30,594 nt of DNA, taken from assembly GCA_041739465.1 (NCBI GenBank), contig JBGSNX010000001.1:1-30594 (forward strand), written 5' to 3'. Below, piece after piece: positions 1 through 7,401 of the stretch. The notes under the pieces were generated by a model that saw nothing but the letters and a program-made list of their open reading frames with translations, did no database searches and was not told the origin of the DNA. Origin of the DNA: BOKV01 sp041739465 (lineage in GTDB: Bacteria; Pseudomonadota; Alphaproteobacteria; Rhizobiales; Rhizobiaceae). Within the stretch, counting starts at the first letter, position 1. Each line of letters opens with the position of its first letter. Made by a program: the position numbers and the translations under genes.

Positions 1-175
1 AGCGCGCGCCGGCAAGCGTCTTGCCTGCACCGCGCCCGCCCAGCATCAGCCATGTGCGCCAGTCATTGGACGGTGGGCGCTGCTTATCTCCGGCAAAAGG
101 TGGCCAATCGGCCTCAACCCGCCGAAGTTCAGGCAGCGTCAGCCGCGACAGGAACAGGCTGAGGTGCCCCGCCAT
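1..175 (-). CDS. Terminase large subunit, GTA/phage type (5' part only)
   Basis: This is the N-terminal 58 residues of a terminase large subunit, the ATPase motor that packs DNA into a phage or gene transfer agent head. The gene runs off the left edge. An ATG at 175 opens a frame containing DWRTWLMLGGRGAGKT, a Walker A loop preceded by the Trp-rich stretch typical of GTA g2 terminases. It overlaps the upstream small gene by 47 nt on the same strand, which matches the g1-g2 overlap of Rhodobacter-type GTA clusters. The head genes expected to follow (portal, protease, capsid) lie outside the window, so an ordinary prophage cannot be excluded. The start is tentative because the ribosome binding site is weak. 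Confidence 0.8.
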   Translation of the reverse strand, partial: MAGHLSLFLSRLTLPELRRVEADWPPFAGDKQRPPSNDWRTWLMLGGRGAGKTLAGAR

Positions 176-464
176 CGACAAGCGCCGATATGCGCTCCTC
201 AAGGAGAGCGCGGAATTCCACAATGTCGAGCGCATCGGAGGTGTCGGCATCTGTGGCCTTTCCAGGTTTGGGCTCCGCCACCTCCATGGCCTGCAAAGTC
301 TTTGCGAGCAGCAGCAGCGCCTTTACGCGCTCCTCGCTGAACCCTTCCACCGGCTCGTTTTCCAGCGCCTTCAACTGCCTCTTCAACATGGTTTGCAACC
401 GGCCGGCCATGCGGGCGCGGTCGGCGGCAGGCCCGGTTGAACGGGCCGCAACAGCTTTTTTCAT
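129..464 (-). CDS. Putative small terminase / GTA ORFg1-like protein
   Basis: A 111-aa, Arg/Lys/Glu/Ala-rich, probably helical protein directly upstream of and overlapping the terminase large subunit. In RcGTA-like clusters the corresponding gene (g1) encodes a small terminase of similar size that helps recruit DNA to the packaging motor. The N-terminus is basic (MKKAVAARSTG). The middle holds a helix-forming stretch (MLKRQLKALENEP, then KALLLLAKTLQAME) and a short acidic tail region precedes the end. The ATG at 464 is preferred over a TTG 15 nt upstream because a GGAAAA sequence lies about 10 nt before it. The call rests on size and position; no catalytic motif is expected in this family. 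Confidence 0.6.
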   Translation of the reverse strand: MKKAVAARSTGPAADRARMAGRLQTMLKRQLKALENEPVEGFSEERVKALLLLAKTLQAMEVAEPKPGKATDADTSDALDIVEFRALLEERISALVDGGAPQPVPVAADAA

Positions 465-577
465 TTGGGGATTTTCCAAAAAAGGAGAATTTAGCGGGGG
501 AGAAGCGCGTCAGCCGCACTTCTTCGACCATGACGCAAAGATGCCAGATCACCGGTGCGGTGTCAAGGACTATTTTC

Positions 578-1048
578 CTATTTCTTCCCTCTCCACTTCT
601 TCGGCACTTCGCCCGGCCATTTGACCACGTAGTCCTCAAAATCCTCCGGAGCGATGCCGGTGTCCGGGATGGTGCGCCCGCGTGAAGATACGCCGGCCGT
701 GTGGACGGTTTGCGGATCGCCCGAGATCAGCGGGTGCCAAGGGTAAAGGTCCTTGCCCTCTTTCACCAGGCGGTAGCCGCAAGTGGGCGGCAGCCATTCC
801 AGTTCGTTGATCTGTTTGACGTCGAGCTGGATGCAATCGGGCACATGGTCGAGCCGGTTTGCATAGTCCTTGCAACGGCAGGTTTCGCCGTCGAGCATGT
901 GGCAGGCGACATTGGTCCAGTAGAGTTCGCCGGTGTCCCAGTCCTCCAGCTTGTTGAGGCAGCAGCGGCCGCAGCCATCGCAAAGCGATTCCCATTCGGC
1001 GGGCGTCATCTGTTGCAGGGTCTTGGTCTTCCAGAACGGCTCGTCCAT
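578..1048 (-). CDS. YcgN-family (UPF0260) cysteine cluster protein
   Basis: A 156-aa protein of the YcgN/UPF0260 family. It begins MDEPFWKTKTLQQMTPAEWE and has a conserved cysteine cluster: CDGCGRCC near residues 22-29, then cysteines in NVACHML, TCRCKDY, VPDCIQL and PTCGYR. Such a pattern suggests binding of an Fe-S cluster or zinc, but the family has no firmly assigned reaction. The ATG at 1048 gives the family's usual N-terminus, and an AGGGAA sequence lies about 10 nt upstream. The reading frame stays open 38 codons further upstream, but that extension is not typical of the family. The gene is followed by 113 nt before the small terminase gene on the same strand and is divergent from the penicillin-binding protein gene. 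Confidence 0.85.
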   Translation of the reverse strand: MDEPFWKTKTLQQMTPAEWESLCDGCGRCCLNKLEDWDTGELYWTNVACHMLDGETCRCKDYANRLDHVPDCIQLDVKQINELEWLPPTCGYRLVKEGKDLYPWHPLISGDPQTVHTAGVSSRGRTIPDTGIAPEDFEDYVVKWPGEVPKKWRGKK

Positions 1049-1212
1049 GCTTTTCAATTCCCTGCCAATTGCCGCCTGCCGATGCATTTCATGCTGTTTT
1101 TGCACGTTTTTACCACACATCAACTGTTTGCTTGTTGCGCCGCAAATTTCTCCAAATTGCAAGACAAATGGTATATGGAGTCTGTCAGCCCAAAAACAGG
1201 AAGAACACGCTC

Positions 1213-3393
1213 TTGCGCAATCCGTTCGACAATTCGGGACGCGGCAAATTCCGCAACTGGATGCTTGGCTTCGATTCGTGGATCGACGATTCGATGTTCA
1301 AGATGTTCAACAGCGCGGGCGACCGCTGGGAATCAGTTGTCATATATTTCCGCAGGTTCCGCGTTTCGGGCTTTCGCAGGGCCGTTGTCGAAGTTGTGGA
1401 CGAGAGCCTGACCATTGGCCTTGGCGGCATGGTGGTGCTGGTGACGCTGGCCATTCCGGCCTTTGATGAAACCAGTAAGGACTGGCGCAACACCGCAGAT
1501 TTTGCCGTGACCTTCCTTGACCGCTACGGCAAGGAAATCGGGCGTCGCGGCATCCGGCAGACCGATTCGGAAGAAATAGACAAGCTGCCCGACCATTTCA
1601 TCAAGGCGGTTCTGGCGACCGAAGACCGGCGTTTCTTCGACCATTTCGGCATCGATTTCCTCGGCCTTTCGCGCGCCATGTTTGAGAACGTCAAGGCCAA
1701 CTCGGTTGTCCAGGGCGGCTCGACGATCACCCAGCAATTGGCCAAGAACCTGTTCCTCACAAATGAGCGCACCGTCGACCGCAAGGTGAAGGAGGCGTTT
1801 CTTTCGCTGTGGCTGGAATGCAACCTTTCCAAAAAAGACATTTTGAAACTCTACCTTGACCGCGCCTACATGGGCGGCGGCAATTTCGGCGTTACCGCAG
1901 CGGCGCAGTATTATTTCGACAAGCCGGTGAAAGATCTGACCCTTGCCGAAGCATCCATGCTGGCAGGGCTTTACAAGGCGCCCACCAAATATGCGCCGCA
2001 CATCAACCTGCCTGCAGCGCGCGCCCGGGCAAATGACGTGCTCACCAACATGGTCCAGTCCGGTTTCATGACCGAAGGTCAGGTCATCGGCGCGCGCCGC
2101 AAGCCTGCATCGATTATCGAGCGCGCGGATTCCGAAGGTCCGAACCACTTCATGGACTATGCCTTCGAAGAGATCAAAAGGATTGCTGCAGGCTTCCCGA
2201 CCCGCACCTTTGTTGCAAAAACCAGCGTTGATCTCGACCTGCAAAAGGTTGCCGAAGAGGCCATCGAAAGCAACCTTCGCCAGTTTGGCAAACAATATGA
2301 TGCCAGCGAAGCGGCCATGGTAGTGATTGACCATGAAGGCGCGGTGCGCGCCATGGTTGGCGGGCTCGACTATGGCATCTCCCAGTTCAACCGGGCCACC
2401 TCGTCCCGCCGCCAGCCAGGTTCATCGTTCAAGCCGTTCGTCTATGCAGCAGCGGTGGAAACATTCGGGTATGACGAGGAAACCAAGGTCACTGACGGGT
2501 TTGTAACCACCGGCAAGTGGACGCCGAAGAACTATTCGGGCGGCTATGCCGGACGGATGAACCTCACCACGGCCATCGTCAAATCCTACAATACCATTCC
2601 GGCGAAGATTTACCTGGGCCGGGACGGGATGGAGCCGCTTGGTGGCAAACGCATTGACGAGATCGCCCGAAAGATGGGTGTCACCTCGCCCATGGTGCTG
2701 AACCCGCCGATGGTGCTTGGCTCCAACGGCCTCACCGTCATCGAAATGGCAACGGGCTATGGTTCGTTCATGACCGGCGGCATGAAACTCGATACCCATG
2801 CGATCCTTCAGGTGACCGATTCCAGCGGCACCATTCTTTACGACTACCGCAAGGACAAGTCCGAGCCGGTGCGTGCGCTGGAAGAGCGGACTGCAGGTGT
2901 CATGAACCGGATGATGGCTCAAATTCCCGAATGGGGCACCGCGCGCCGTGCTGCACTTGAAGGCATCCGTGCGGCGGGCAAGACCGGCACGACTTCCAGC
3001 TACCGCGATGCGTGGTTCGTTGGTTACACCGGCAATTATGTCGGGGCGGTATGGTTCGGGAATGATGACTACACATCAATGAACAACATGACCGGCGGCA
3101 CCGTGCCAGCGATGACTTGGCAAAAAGTGATGACCTACGCTCACCAGAACATCGACCTGTTGCCGGTCCCGTTCATCGAAAATCCGTTTACAGGCGTGGT
3201 TGCGGCAAAGCCTGCAGAAACAAAGGCCGCCGAAACACAAGAAGCTCCGCCGCCACCAACAGCCCGGCCAAAGCTGCTTTCCAACGCTGCACAAGGCATG
3301 TTGCTTGAACTTGAACGCAAGTTGCGCGAAGCCAAGCCGGTGGCGGTCAACCAGATTGTGGCGGGCGGTCAAAAACCCTCTTCCAGCCAGTAG
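1213..3393 (+). CDS. Class A (bifunctional) penicillin-binding protein, PBP1a-type
   Basis: A 726-aa inner-membrane peptidoglycan synthase that polymerises lipid II and cross-links the glycan strands. A single membrane segment lies around residues 70-90. The GT51 transglycosylase domain shows E137-DRRFF, GGSTITQQLAKN and RKVKEAFLSLWLE. The transpeptidase domain shows S404-SFK (nucleophile S404), S458-YN and K590-TG. The C-terminal tail is Pro/Ala-rich. The start is set at a TTG (1213) giving MRNPFDNSG, the N-terminus usual for rhizobial homologues, with AGGAAG about 9 nt upstream. An ATG at 1168 in the same frame has no such site. The DUF1214 gene begins 11 nt after the stop, so the three envelope genes probably form one transcript. 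Confidence 0.93.
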   Translation: MRNPFDNSGRGKFRNWMLGFDSWIDDSMFKMFNSAGDRWESVVIYFRRFRVSGFRRAVVEVVDESLTIGLGGMVVLVTLAIPAFDETSKDWRNTADFAVTFLDRYGKEIGRRGIRQTDSEEIDKLPDHFIKAVLATEDRRFFDHFGIDFLGLSRAMFENVKANSVVQGGSTITQQLAKNLFLTNERTVDRKVKEAFLSLWLECNLSKKDILKLYLDRAYMGGGNFGVTAAAQYYFDKPVKDLTLAEASMLAGLYKAPTKYAPHINLPAARARANDVLTNMVQSGFMTEGQVIGARRKPASIIERADSEGPNHFMDYAFEEIKRIAAGFPTRTFVAKTSVDLDLQKVAEEAIESNLRQFGKQYDASEAAMVVIDHEGAVRAMVGGLDYGISQFNRATSSRRQPGSSFKPFVYAAAVETFGYDEETKVTDGFVTTGKWTPKNYSGGYAGRMNLTTAIVKSYNTIPAKIYLGRDGMEPLGGKRIDEIARKMGVTSPMVLNPPMVLGSNGLTVIEMATGYGSFMTGGMKLDTHAILQVTDSSGTILYDYRKDKSEPVRALEERTAGVMNRMMAQIPEWGTARRAALEGIRAAGKTGTTSSYRDAWFVGYTGNYVGAVWFGNDDYTSMNNMTGGTVPAMTWQKVMTYAHQNIDLLPVPFIENPFTGVVAAKPAETKAAETQEAPPPPTARPKLLSNAAQGMLLELERKLREAKPVAVNQIVAGGQKPSSSQ

Positions 3394-3404
3394 GGCAGGT
3401 TCGC

Positions 3405-3983
3405 TTGCGCCTGATGTTTCAAATCACCTTGATTGCGCTTCTCGGCATCGTCCTTGGTGCAGGCAGCGCGTGGTATTCCGTCCAGCAATCGCACCGGATC
3501 GGTGCGATCAATATTGGCCCGTGGACTGCCTTTCCCCATGCCGGCGCCGAGGAAATCGACCCTTACACCATTGCCCGTGCAGTGGCGGAGGGTTCGGTGC
3601 CTTTGGGCTCAACTGAGGGCCTTGCATTCGAGGCGGTAACGGATTCGCAAGGCGGCTTGTTGCAGCGCAATTGCAGCTACCGGATCGAGGGAACAACCCC
3701 GCCGGCCAAGCTGTGGACGCTCGTCAGCTATGGCGAGGATGGAAAACCGGTTGCGCCTGCCCCCGGTGGCAAGTCATCGACCTATTCGAGTGCATTGCTC
3801 CATTTTCCCGACGGATCGTTCCTGGTTTCGGTTTCTTCAAAGCCAACATCTGGAAACTGGATCGCCACCAGCGGTGAGGGAACGATGCGGCTGGTCCTGC
3901 GCCTTTACGATACGCCGATAACTTCCAGCGCCGGCGGAGAACCTCCGGTGATGCCGCAGATCAGCGCAGGAGAGTGCAACTGA
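3405..3983 (+). CDS. DUF1214 domain protein
   Basis: A 192-aa protein with an N-terminal membrane anchor or signal segment (FQITLIALLGIVLGAGSAWY, residues 5-24) and a DUF1214-like exported domain. The typical features are a Gly-Pro-Trp start of the domain (INIGPWTAFP), a central WTLVSY strand and a C-terminal RLVLRLYDTP. Its biochemical role is unknown; the family often pairs with DUF1254, as it does here. It begins 11 nt after the penicillin-binding protein gene and overlaps the next start by one base (TGATG). The TTG at 3405 is chosen because AGGGCAGG lies 5-12 nt upstream; an ATG three codons later is the alternative. Confidence 0.8.
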   Translation: MRLMFQITLIALLGIVLGAGSAWYSVQQSHRIGAINIGPWTAFPHAGAEEIDPYTIARAVAEGSVPLGSTEGLAFEAVTDSQGGLLQRNCSYRIEGTTPPAKLWTLVSYGEDGKPVAPAPGGKSSTYSSALLHFPDGSFLVSVSSKPTSGNWIATSGEGTMRLVLRLYDTPITSSAGGEPPVMPQISAGECN

Positions 3984-4570
3984 TGTGGCTGCGCGCATTC
4001 TATTTTTTCCTTTGCACCCTGGTGGTTGCTGGCCTTGTGCACATCGCCATCGTCCTGCTGATCCCGCTGTATGGAACCAGGGACGCCTATGCGCGCCTGT
4101 CTTCAGACACGCAGATGCTGGATTTCAGGATGCTGCCAGATGGTGTTACCGGCGGCCCGATCTCCGATGTCGACCCGTACTTTGCCTATGGCGTTTGCCG
4201 CTTTGACATCAGGCAGGAAGGCGTTGCGATCAGCGCACCAAAGACGGACGCTTTCTGGTCGGCAACCATCGTCAACGAAGACGGATCGGTGGTTTACAGC
4301 CTGAACAACCGCACGGCGATTGACGGAAAACTCGACCTGTTGCTGCTCAATCCGGTGCTGGTGCTCCGGCTTCGCGAATTGCAGCCGCCGGAGATTGAAA
4401 ACGCCATCGTGGTTGAGTCGGAAATGAAATCAGGGTTTGCGGTGGTTCGCATCCTGCGGCCAGATGACAGCTGGGAGCAGCAGGCCAAGGCGTTTCTTGA
4501 AGGAACCAAATGCAAGGCCTATGTGCCCACCGTACCGGCGGATTCCGGCCAGCCAACCGTTAGCCAGTAG
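3983..4570 (+). CDS. DUF1254 domain protein, membrane-anchored
   Basis: A 195-aa protein with an N-terminal transmembrane segment (LRAFYFFLCTLVVAGLVHIA, starting at residue 3) followed by a domain resembling DUF1254. It is much shorter than full DUF1254 proteins, as is usual for the rhizobial DUF1214/DUF1254 neighbour pair. Recognisable parts are DPYFAYGVCRFDI and the strand-rich RPDDSWEQQAKAFLEGTKC. The ATG shares one base with the preceding stop (TGATG) and has GGAG about 10 nt upstream, indicating translational coupling. Function unknown; it is predicted to sit in the inner membrane facing the periplasm. It ends 9 nt from the stop of a convergent small gene. Confidence 0.75.
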   Translation: MWLRAFYFFLCTLVVAGLVHIAIVLLIPLYGTRDAYARLSSDTQMLDFRMLPDGVTGGPISDVDPYFAYGVCRFDIRQEGVAISAPKTDAFWSATIVNEDGSVVYSLNNRTAIDGKLDLLLLNPVLVLRLRELQPPEIENAIVVESEMKSGFAVVRILRPDDSWEQQAKAFLEGTKCKAYVPTVPADSGQPTVSQ

Positions 4571-4579
4571 ATATTGTTG

Positions 4580-4780
4580 TCAGGAAGCTTTGGCGCGGCG
4601 TTTGCGCTTGCCGCCGGTGCTGGCACCATTGCCCGCATGGTTGTCGTCTTCGTTGCGCGAGTAGCGCACTCCAGTGAAAATGACGATCTCGCCGGTTTGT
4701 CCGGCAGTTCTGCCACCAACAAGACGTGCCTGCCTGCGCAACATCGCGGCTTCTGCCGGAAATCGAATGATGTTGGCCAT
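4580..4780 (-). CDS. Small conserved protein (VIFTGVRY motif)
   Basis: A 66-aa basic protein beginning MANIIRFPAEAAMLRRQARL, with a central GEIVIFTGVRYSR stretch and a Lys/Arg-rich tail (GGKRKRRAKAS). I recall similar small rhizobial proteins with the same central motif but no assigned role. The ATG at 4780 has a strong GGTGGAG about 6 nt upstream. The gene is divergent from the DUF2336 gene, and a perfect CtrA box lies 139 nt upstream of its start. It is cytoplasmic with no membrane segment; the basic tail could bind nucleic acid, which is inference only. Confidence 0.6.
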   Translation of the reverse strand: MANIIRFPAEAAMLRRQARLVGGRTAGQTGEIVIFTGVRYSRNEDDNHAGNGASTGGKRKRRAKAS

Positions 4781-4918
4781 TGCCCGCTCCACCGTGGTGA
4801 CCCCCGCTTCATTGCCGAATCACGTGCGCAGTTGGCGCCATTCAAACCAGCCGTGGTTAATGAAACATGAAGCTTCGCGGCGGTGGCTTCCCAGGCGTAA
4901 TTTCAATCCTTCCACACG

Positions 4919-4935
4919 GTTAACAGGGCATTAAC
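4919..4935. promoter_or_regulatory. Perfect CtrA box (TTAA-N7-TTAAC)
   Basis: The sequence GTTAACAGGGCATTAAC contains TTAA-N7-TTAAC on the plus strand (4920-4935) and also on the minus strand (4935-4919). It therefore matches the full CtrA consensus in both directions. It lies in the divergent gap between the small minus-strand gene (start 4780) and the DUF2336 gene (start about 4992), so either or both could be targets of the cell-cycle regulator CtrA. Confidence 0.65.
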
Positions 4936-4991
4936 ATTTTGGGGTGGAGTATCGGGCTTGCCCTGATTCGATCCCACACCCGGTGTATGCC

Positions 4992-6242
4992 ATGCCCGCA
5001 ACTGCCAAGCCGATGCCATCGACACCAAGCGTTGCAACACCAAATGCAGGCCTGTCGCTTGGTGGGGAAGCCATCCGCCGTGCCAATGCCAGGGCCCGCA
5101 AATCCGGCCTGCTGATTGATGCAGCGCGGCAGTTCTGCTCGATATCGCGCCCCACCCGCAATGATCTGGTTGTTTTCAAAGAGCTTTTTTACCAATTGCT
5201 TGACGGGGCTGACAAAAGCGAGCGGCGGCTGCTTTCAGCAACCCTCGCCCGCAATCCCTACACACCGCGAACCATCCTTTACTGTCTAGCACTCGACGAG
5301 CCCGACATTGCGGCGCCTGTTCTCATGTTCTGCGAGGCCATCAACGAATTCGACATTGTGCAACTCGCAAAACGACTGCCGCTGTTGTCGCTGGAAATCA
5401 TGTGCCGACGCACTGTGCTGACACCCACCGCGGTTCGTGCGCTGATCAAGCATGGCGGCGAAAGCTGCCGCACCTTGATCGCCAGAAATCCGGCATTCTT
5501 TGAGGATACGACCATTCAGGCGATCATCGCCGGCCTTGAAGTTCAGCAGGAAGAACCCGTTGTCGTCCTTCCCGTTCGCATGACGAACCGTACCGCTCCA
5601 GTGATCGCGGCCCAGCAGGCTGCACCTTTGGAACCAAGTTTGCCGGTTGACCAATTGCTGGCAAACGCCTCACGCGGCGGTCGGCTTGGTCGCCAGCAAA
5701 GCCCACAAAGCCAGCAAAGCCAGCAAAGCCAACAGGCCCGCACTGTCCCGGCCTTCGACCCGATGCGCCCTATCGAGCCGCAACTGATCCGCGCCATCCG
5801 TATTCGCGACACGATATCCCTCGCCACAAGGCTAGAGGAATGGTGTGGCATCAAGCCATTCGCCAGCCTTGCAATCCTGGAAAAAGGCGGGATCAGCGAG
5901 CGGATCGTGCTGTTCAAGGGGCTTGGCCTCAGCCATCTTGGAACCATGCAATGTCTGATGCAGCTGGTCCCCGGCCTGGGGCGGGATGCTCACGCCTATG
6001 GCGAAGCCCGGCGCCTGCTGAAGGAACTTGACGAAAACCAGTGTCGCGCCATCGTTAGAACCCTTGGTGCCAATTTTGACATCGCTGCGCGCAAGCCTGT
6101 CGGCAAGGAACAGCTTGCCCAGGCCATCACCCAGGCGGCGGCCATGCGGCGGCGGGAAATCAACCAGGTGGCGACGGCCAAACCGGCCCCTGCAGCTTCG
6201 GAAAGCCCACGGCGTACTGCCGGCCTGCTTTCGATTTTGTGA
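4992..6242 (+). CDS. DUF2336 domain protein
   Basis: A 416-aa cytoplasmic protein of the DUF2336 family, built largely of helical HEAT-like repeats. Typical stretches are SERRLLSATLARN, EPDIAAPVLMFCE and SLEIMCRRTVLTPTAV, and the C-terminus contains a second helical part with LATRLEEWCG. A low-complexity insert around residues 236-249 is Ser/Gln-rich (SQQSQQSQQ), coded by a 9-bp tandem repeat. Function is not established, but the family is common in alphaproteobacteria that carry CtrA circuits, and a perfect CtrA box lies just upstream. The ATG at 4992 is preferred; a GTG at 4944 would add 16 residues. Neither has a strong ribosome binding site. Confidence 0.8.
   Translation: MPATAKPMPSTPSVATPNAGLSLGGEAIRRANARARKSGLLIDAARQFCSISRPTRNDLVVFKELFYQLLDGADKSERRLLSATLARNPYTPRTILYCLALDEPDIAAPVLMFCEAINEFDIVQLAKRLPLLSLEIMCRRTVLTPTAVRALIKHGGESCRTLIARNPAFFEDTTIQAIIAGLEVQQEEPVVVLPVRMTNRTAPVIAAQQAAPLEPSLPVDQLLANASRGGRLGRQQSPQSQQSQQSQQARTVPAFDPMRPIEPQLIRAIRIRDTISLATRLEEWCGIKPFASLAILEKGGISERIVLFKGLGLSHLGTMQCLMQLVPGLGRDAHAYGEARRLLKELDENQCRAIVRTLGANFDIAARKPVGKEQLAQAITQAAAMRRREINQVATAKPAPAASESPRRTAGLLSIL
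5697..5732 (+). repeat. 9-bp tandem repeat, four copies
   Basis: Four head-to-tail copies of CAAAGCCAG (the first and last with one changed base) lie inside the DUF2336 gene and code for a Ser/Gln-rich linker. Copy number can change by slippage without breaking the frame, because the unit is three codons. Confidence 0.85.
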
Positions 6243-6245
6243 CGC

Positions 6246-6578
6246 TCAAACCATCAGTTTTGGCAGGCCAACCCGCCGCTCGGTTCCGATGATCCAGCAA
6301 TCGGCGTCAAAACGCACCTGATTGTCCAACCAATCCAGCGCTGTTTGCGGATCGGCATGGTCCAACACCAGCTCGAACGCACGCGAAAGTCCGGTGTCTT
6401 CGCCATAGCTGGCCTGGGGAGCGGGCGCATGGATGCTGATTGTACCGTCCGGGTGGTCATGGCGGATGAAAATTGCACCCGCTTCCGCTGCGCCACGGCG
6501 GATCACTGCTGGATAGCCGCCTTCAGCTGCTTCGACCCGCAGGAAGGCTGAAACGAAAACATGGCTTTGCAGCCGCAT
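6246..6578 (-). CDS. DUF1491 family protein
   Basis: A 110-aa protein matching the DUF1491 pattern: an MRLQSHVFVSAFLRVE start, then GGYPAVIRRGAAEAGAIFI with its paired Gly-Ala, an APQASY segment, and a C-terminal half with WLDNQVRFDADCWIIG. Its reaction is unknown. The ATG at 6578 falls 4 nt after the stop of the peptidoglycan-binding protein gene on the same strand, with an AGAG sequence inside that upstream gene's end, so the two are probably co-translated. The longer upstream frame lies inside the preceding gene and is not used. It is the last gene of the kinase operon. Confidence 0.85.
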   Translation of the reverse strand: MRLQSHVFVSAFLRVEAAEGGYPAVIRRGAAEAGAIFIRHDHPDGTISIHAPAPQASYGEDTGLSRAFELVLDHADPQTALDWLDNQVRFDADCWIIGTERRVGLPKLMV

Positions 6579-6582
6579 GGTT

Positions 6583-7398
6583 TCAGCTCTTCTTGAGCTT
6601 GCCGACTTCTTCCATCTTGCGCAGCAAATCCTCGCCCGGAACCCCGTCAACGACAAGGCCGTAACGATCCTGGAACAGGCGGATTGCGCTGATGGTTTCT
6701 TCGTTCAACGTCCCGTCCGGAACAAGATCGAAGGCACCGGCATTGATCAGGCCGATCTGGACACGGGCAATGACTGCCGCGTTGCGATTGTCCACGATTT
6801 CAACGGTCGTTTGCGAAGCAGGCTGCGTTTCGAGCGTTTGGGGCTCTTGCGATTTTGCAACCGTGTTGGTGATCTGCGGAGCTGTCTCCTCGCGCACCAC
6901 ACGCTGTTTTGCCGGTGCCGGTTTTTCGGCCTGTGCCTTTCCGGGCAATTGTCCAACCAGGTCGGCGGTGATCAGGCCGGTCGGTTCGATCCCCAATTCT
7001 CTCTCAAACCGCATGACGGCTTCGCGGGTCTTGGGGCCGTAGAGGCCGTCAATTTCGCCTGAGTAGACACCCAGATCGTGAAGCCCGGCCTGCATTTGGC
7101 GAACCAGCGATGCTTCTGTGGTCTCAGCAACTTTCGGGCGGGCTTTTGGCACCGGGATCTGTGCAATTTCGCCGGATTTTGCCTTTGTGCTTTGCTTTTC
7201 GCGAGCATCGCTTTTTGGCACGGACTTTGTGGTGATCGCGTCGCGGGTTGCAAACAACGGTACCGGATGGCCACCATTCTGTCCGTAGAACGCATTGCCA
7301 GCAACCAGCGAGAACGCGACCGCGAAGGCGCAGAGCCCTGCCGCCACGGATGGATTGTCCTGGATTCCGTCCACTACCAAACCGGCAATTCCGCGCAT
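6583..7398 (-). CDS. Membrane-anchored protein with two peptidoglycan-binding domains
   Basis: A 271-aa protein with an N-terminal membrane segment around residues 17-38 (VAAGLCAFAVAFSLVAGNAF). It carries two peptidoglycan-binding type 1 (PG_binding_1) repeats: one at about 100-150 (MQAGLHDLGVYSGEIDGLYG, then AVMRFERELGI) and one at about 210-262 (RVQIGLINAGAF, then AIRLFQDRYGLVVDG). A Lys/Pro/Ala/Gln-rich linker joins them. It should sit in the inner membrane and touch the cell wall; no enzymatic domain is visible. The start lies three bases after the kinase stop, with GAGGT spanning that stop, so it is coupled to the histidine kinase. A wall-sensing or anchoring role alongside the kinase is inference. 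Confidence 0.85.
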   Translation of the reverse strand: MRGIAGLVVDGIQDNPSVAAGLCAFAVAFSLVAGNAFYGQNGGHPVPLFATRDAITTKSVPKSDAREKQSTKAKSGEIAQIPVPKARPKVAETTEASLVRQMQAGLHDLGVYSGEIDGLYGPKTREAVMRFERELGIEPTGLITADLVGQLPGKAQAEKPAPAKQRVVREETAPQITNTVAKSQEPQTLETQPASQTTVEIVDNRNAAVIARVQIGLINAGAFDLVPDGTLNEETISAIRLFQDRYGLVVDGVPGEDLLRKMEEVGKLKKS

Positions 7399-7401
7399 GG
7401 C

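Noticed and set aside
538..566. TTGACA with CATCTT spaced 17 nt upstream of the small terminase gene (minus strand)
   Set aside because: The -10 element matches only 3 of 6 positions and part of the region lies just past the end of the YcgN-like gene; promoter not supported.
1333..2334. 333-codon minus-strand open frame inside the penicillin-binding protein gene
   Set aside because: Antisense shadow of a well-supported gene; no domain pattern or ribosome binding site.
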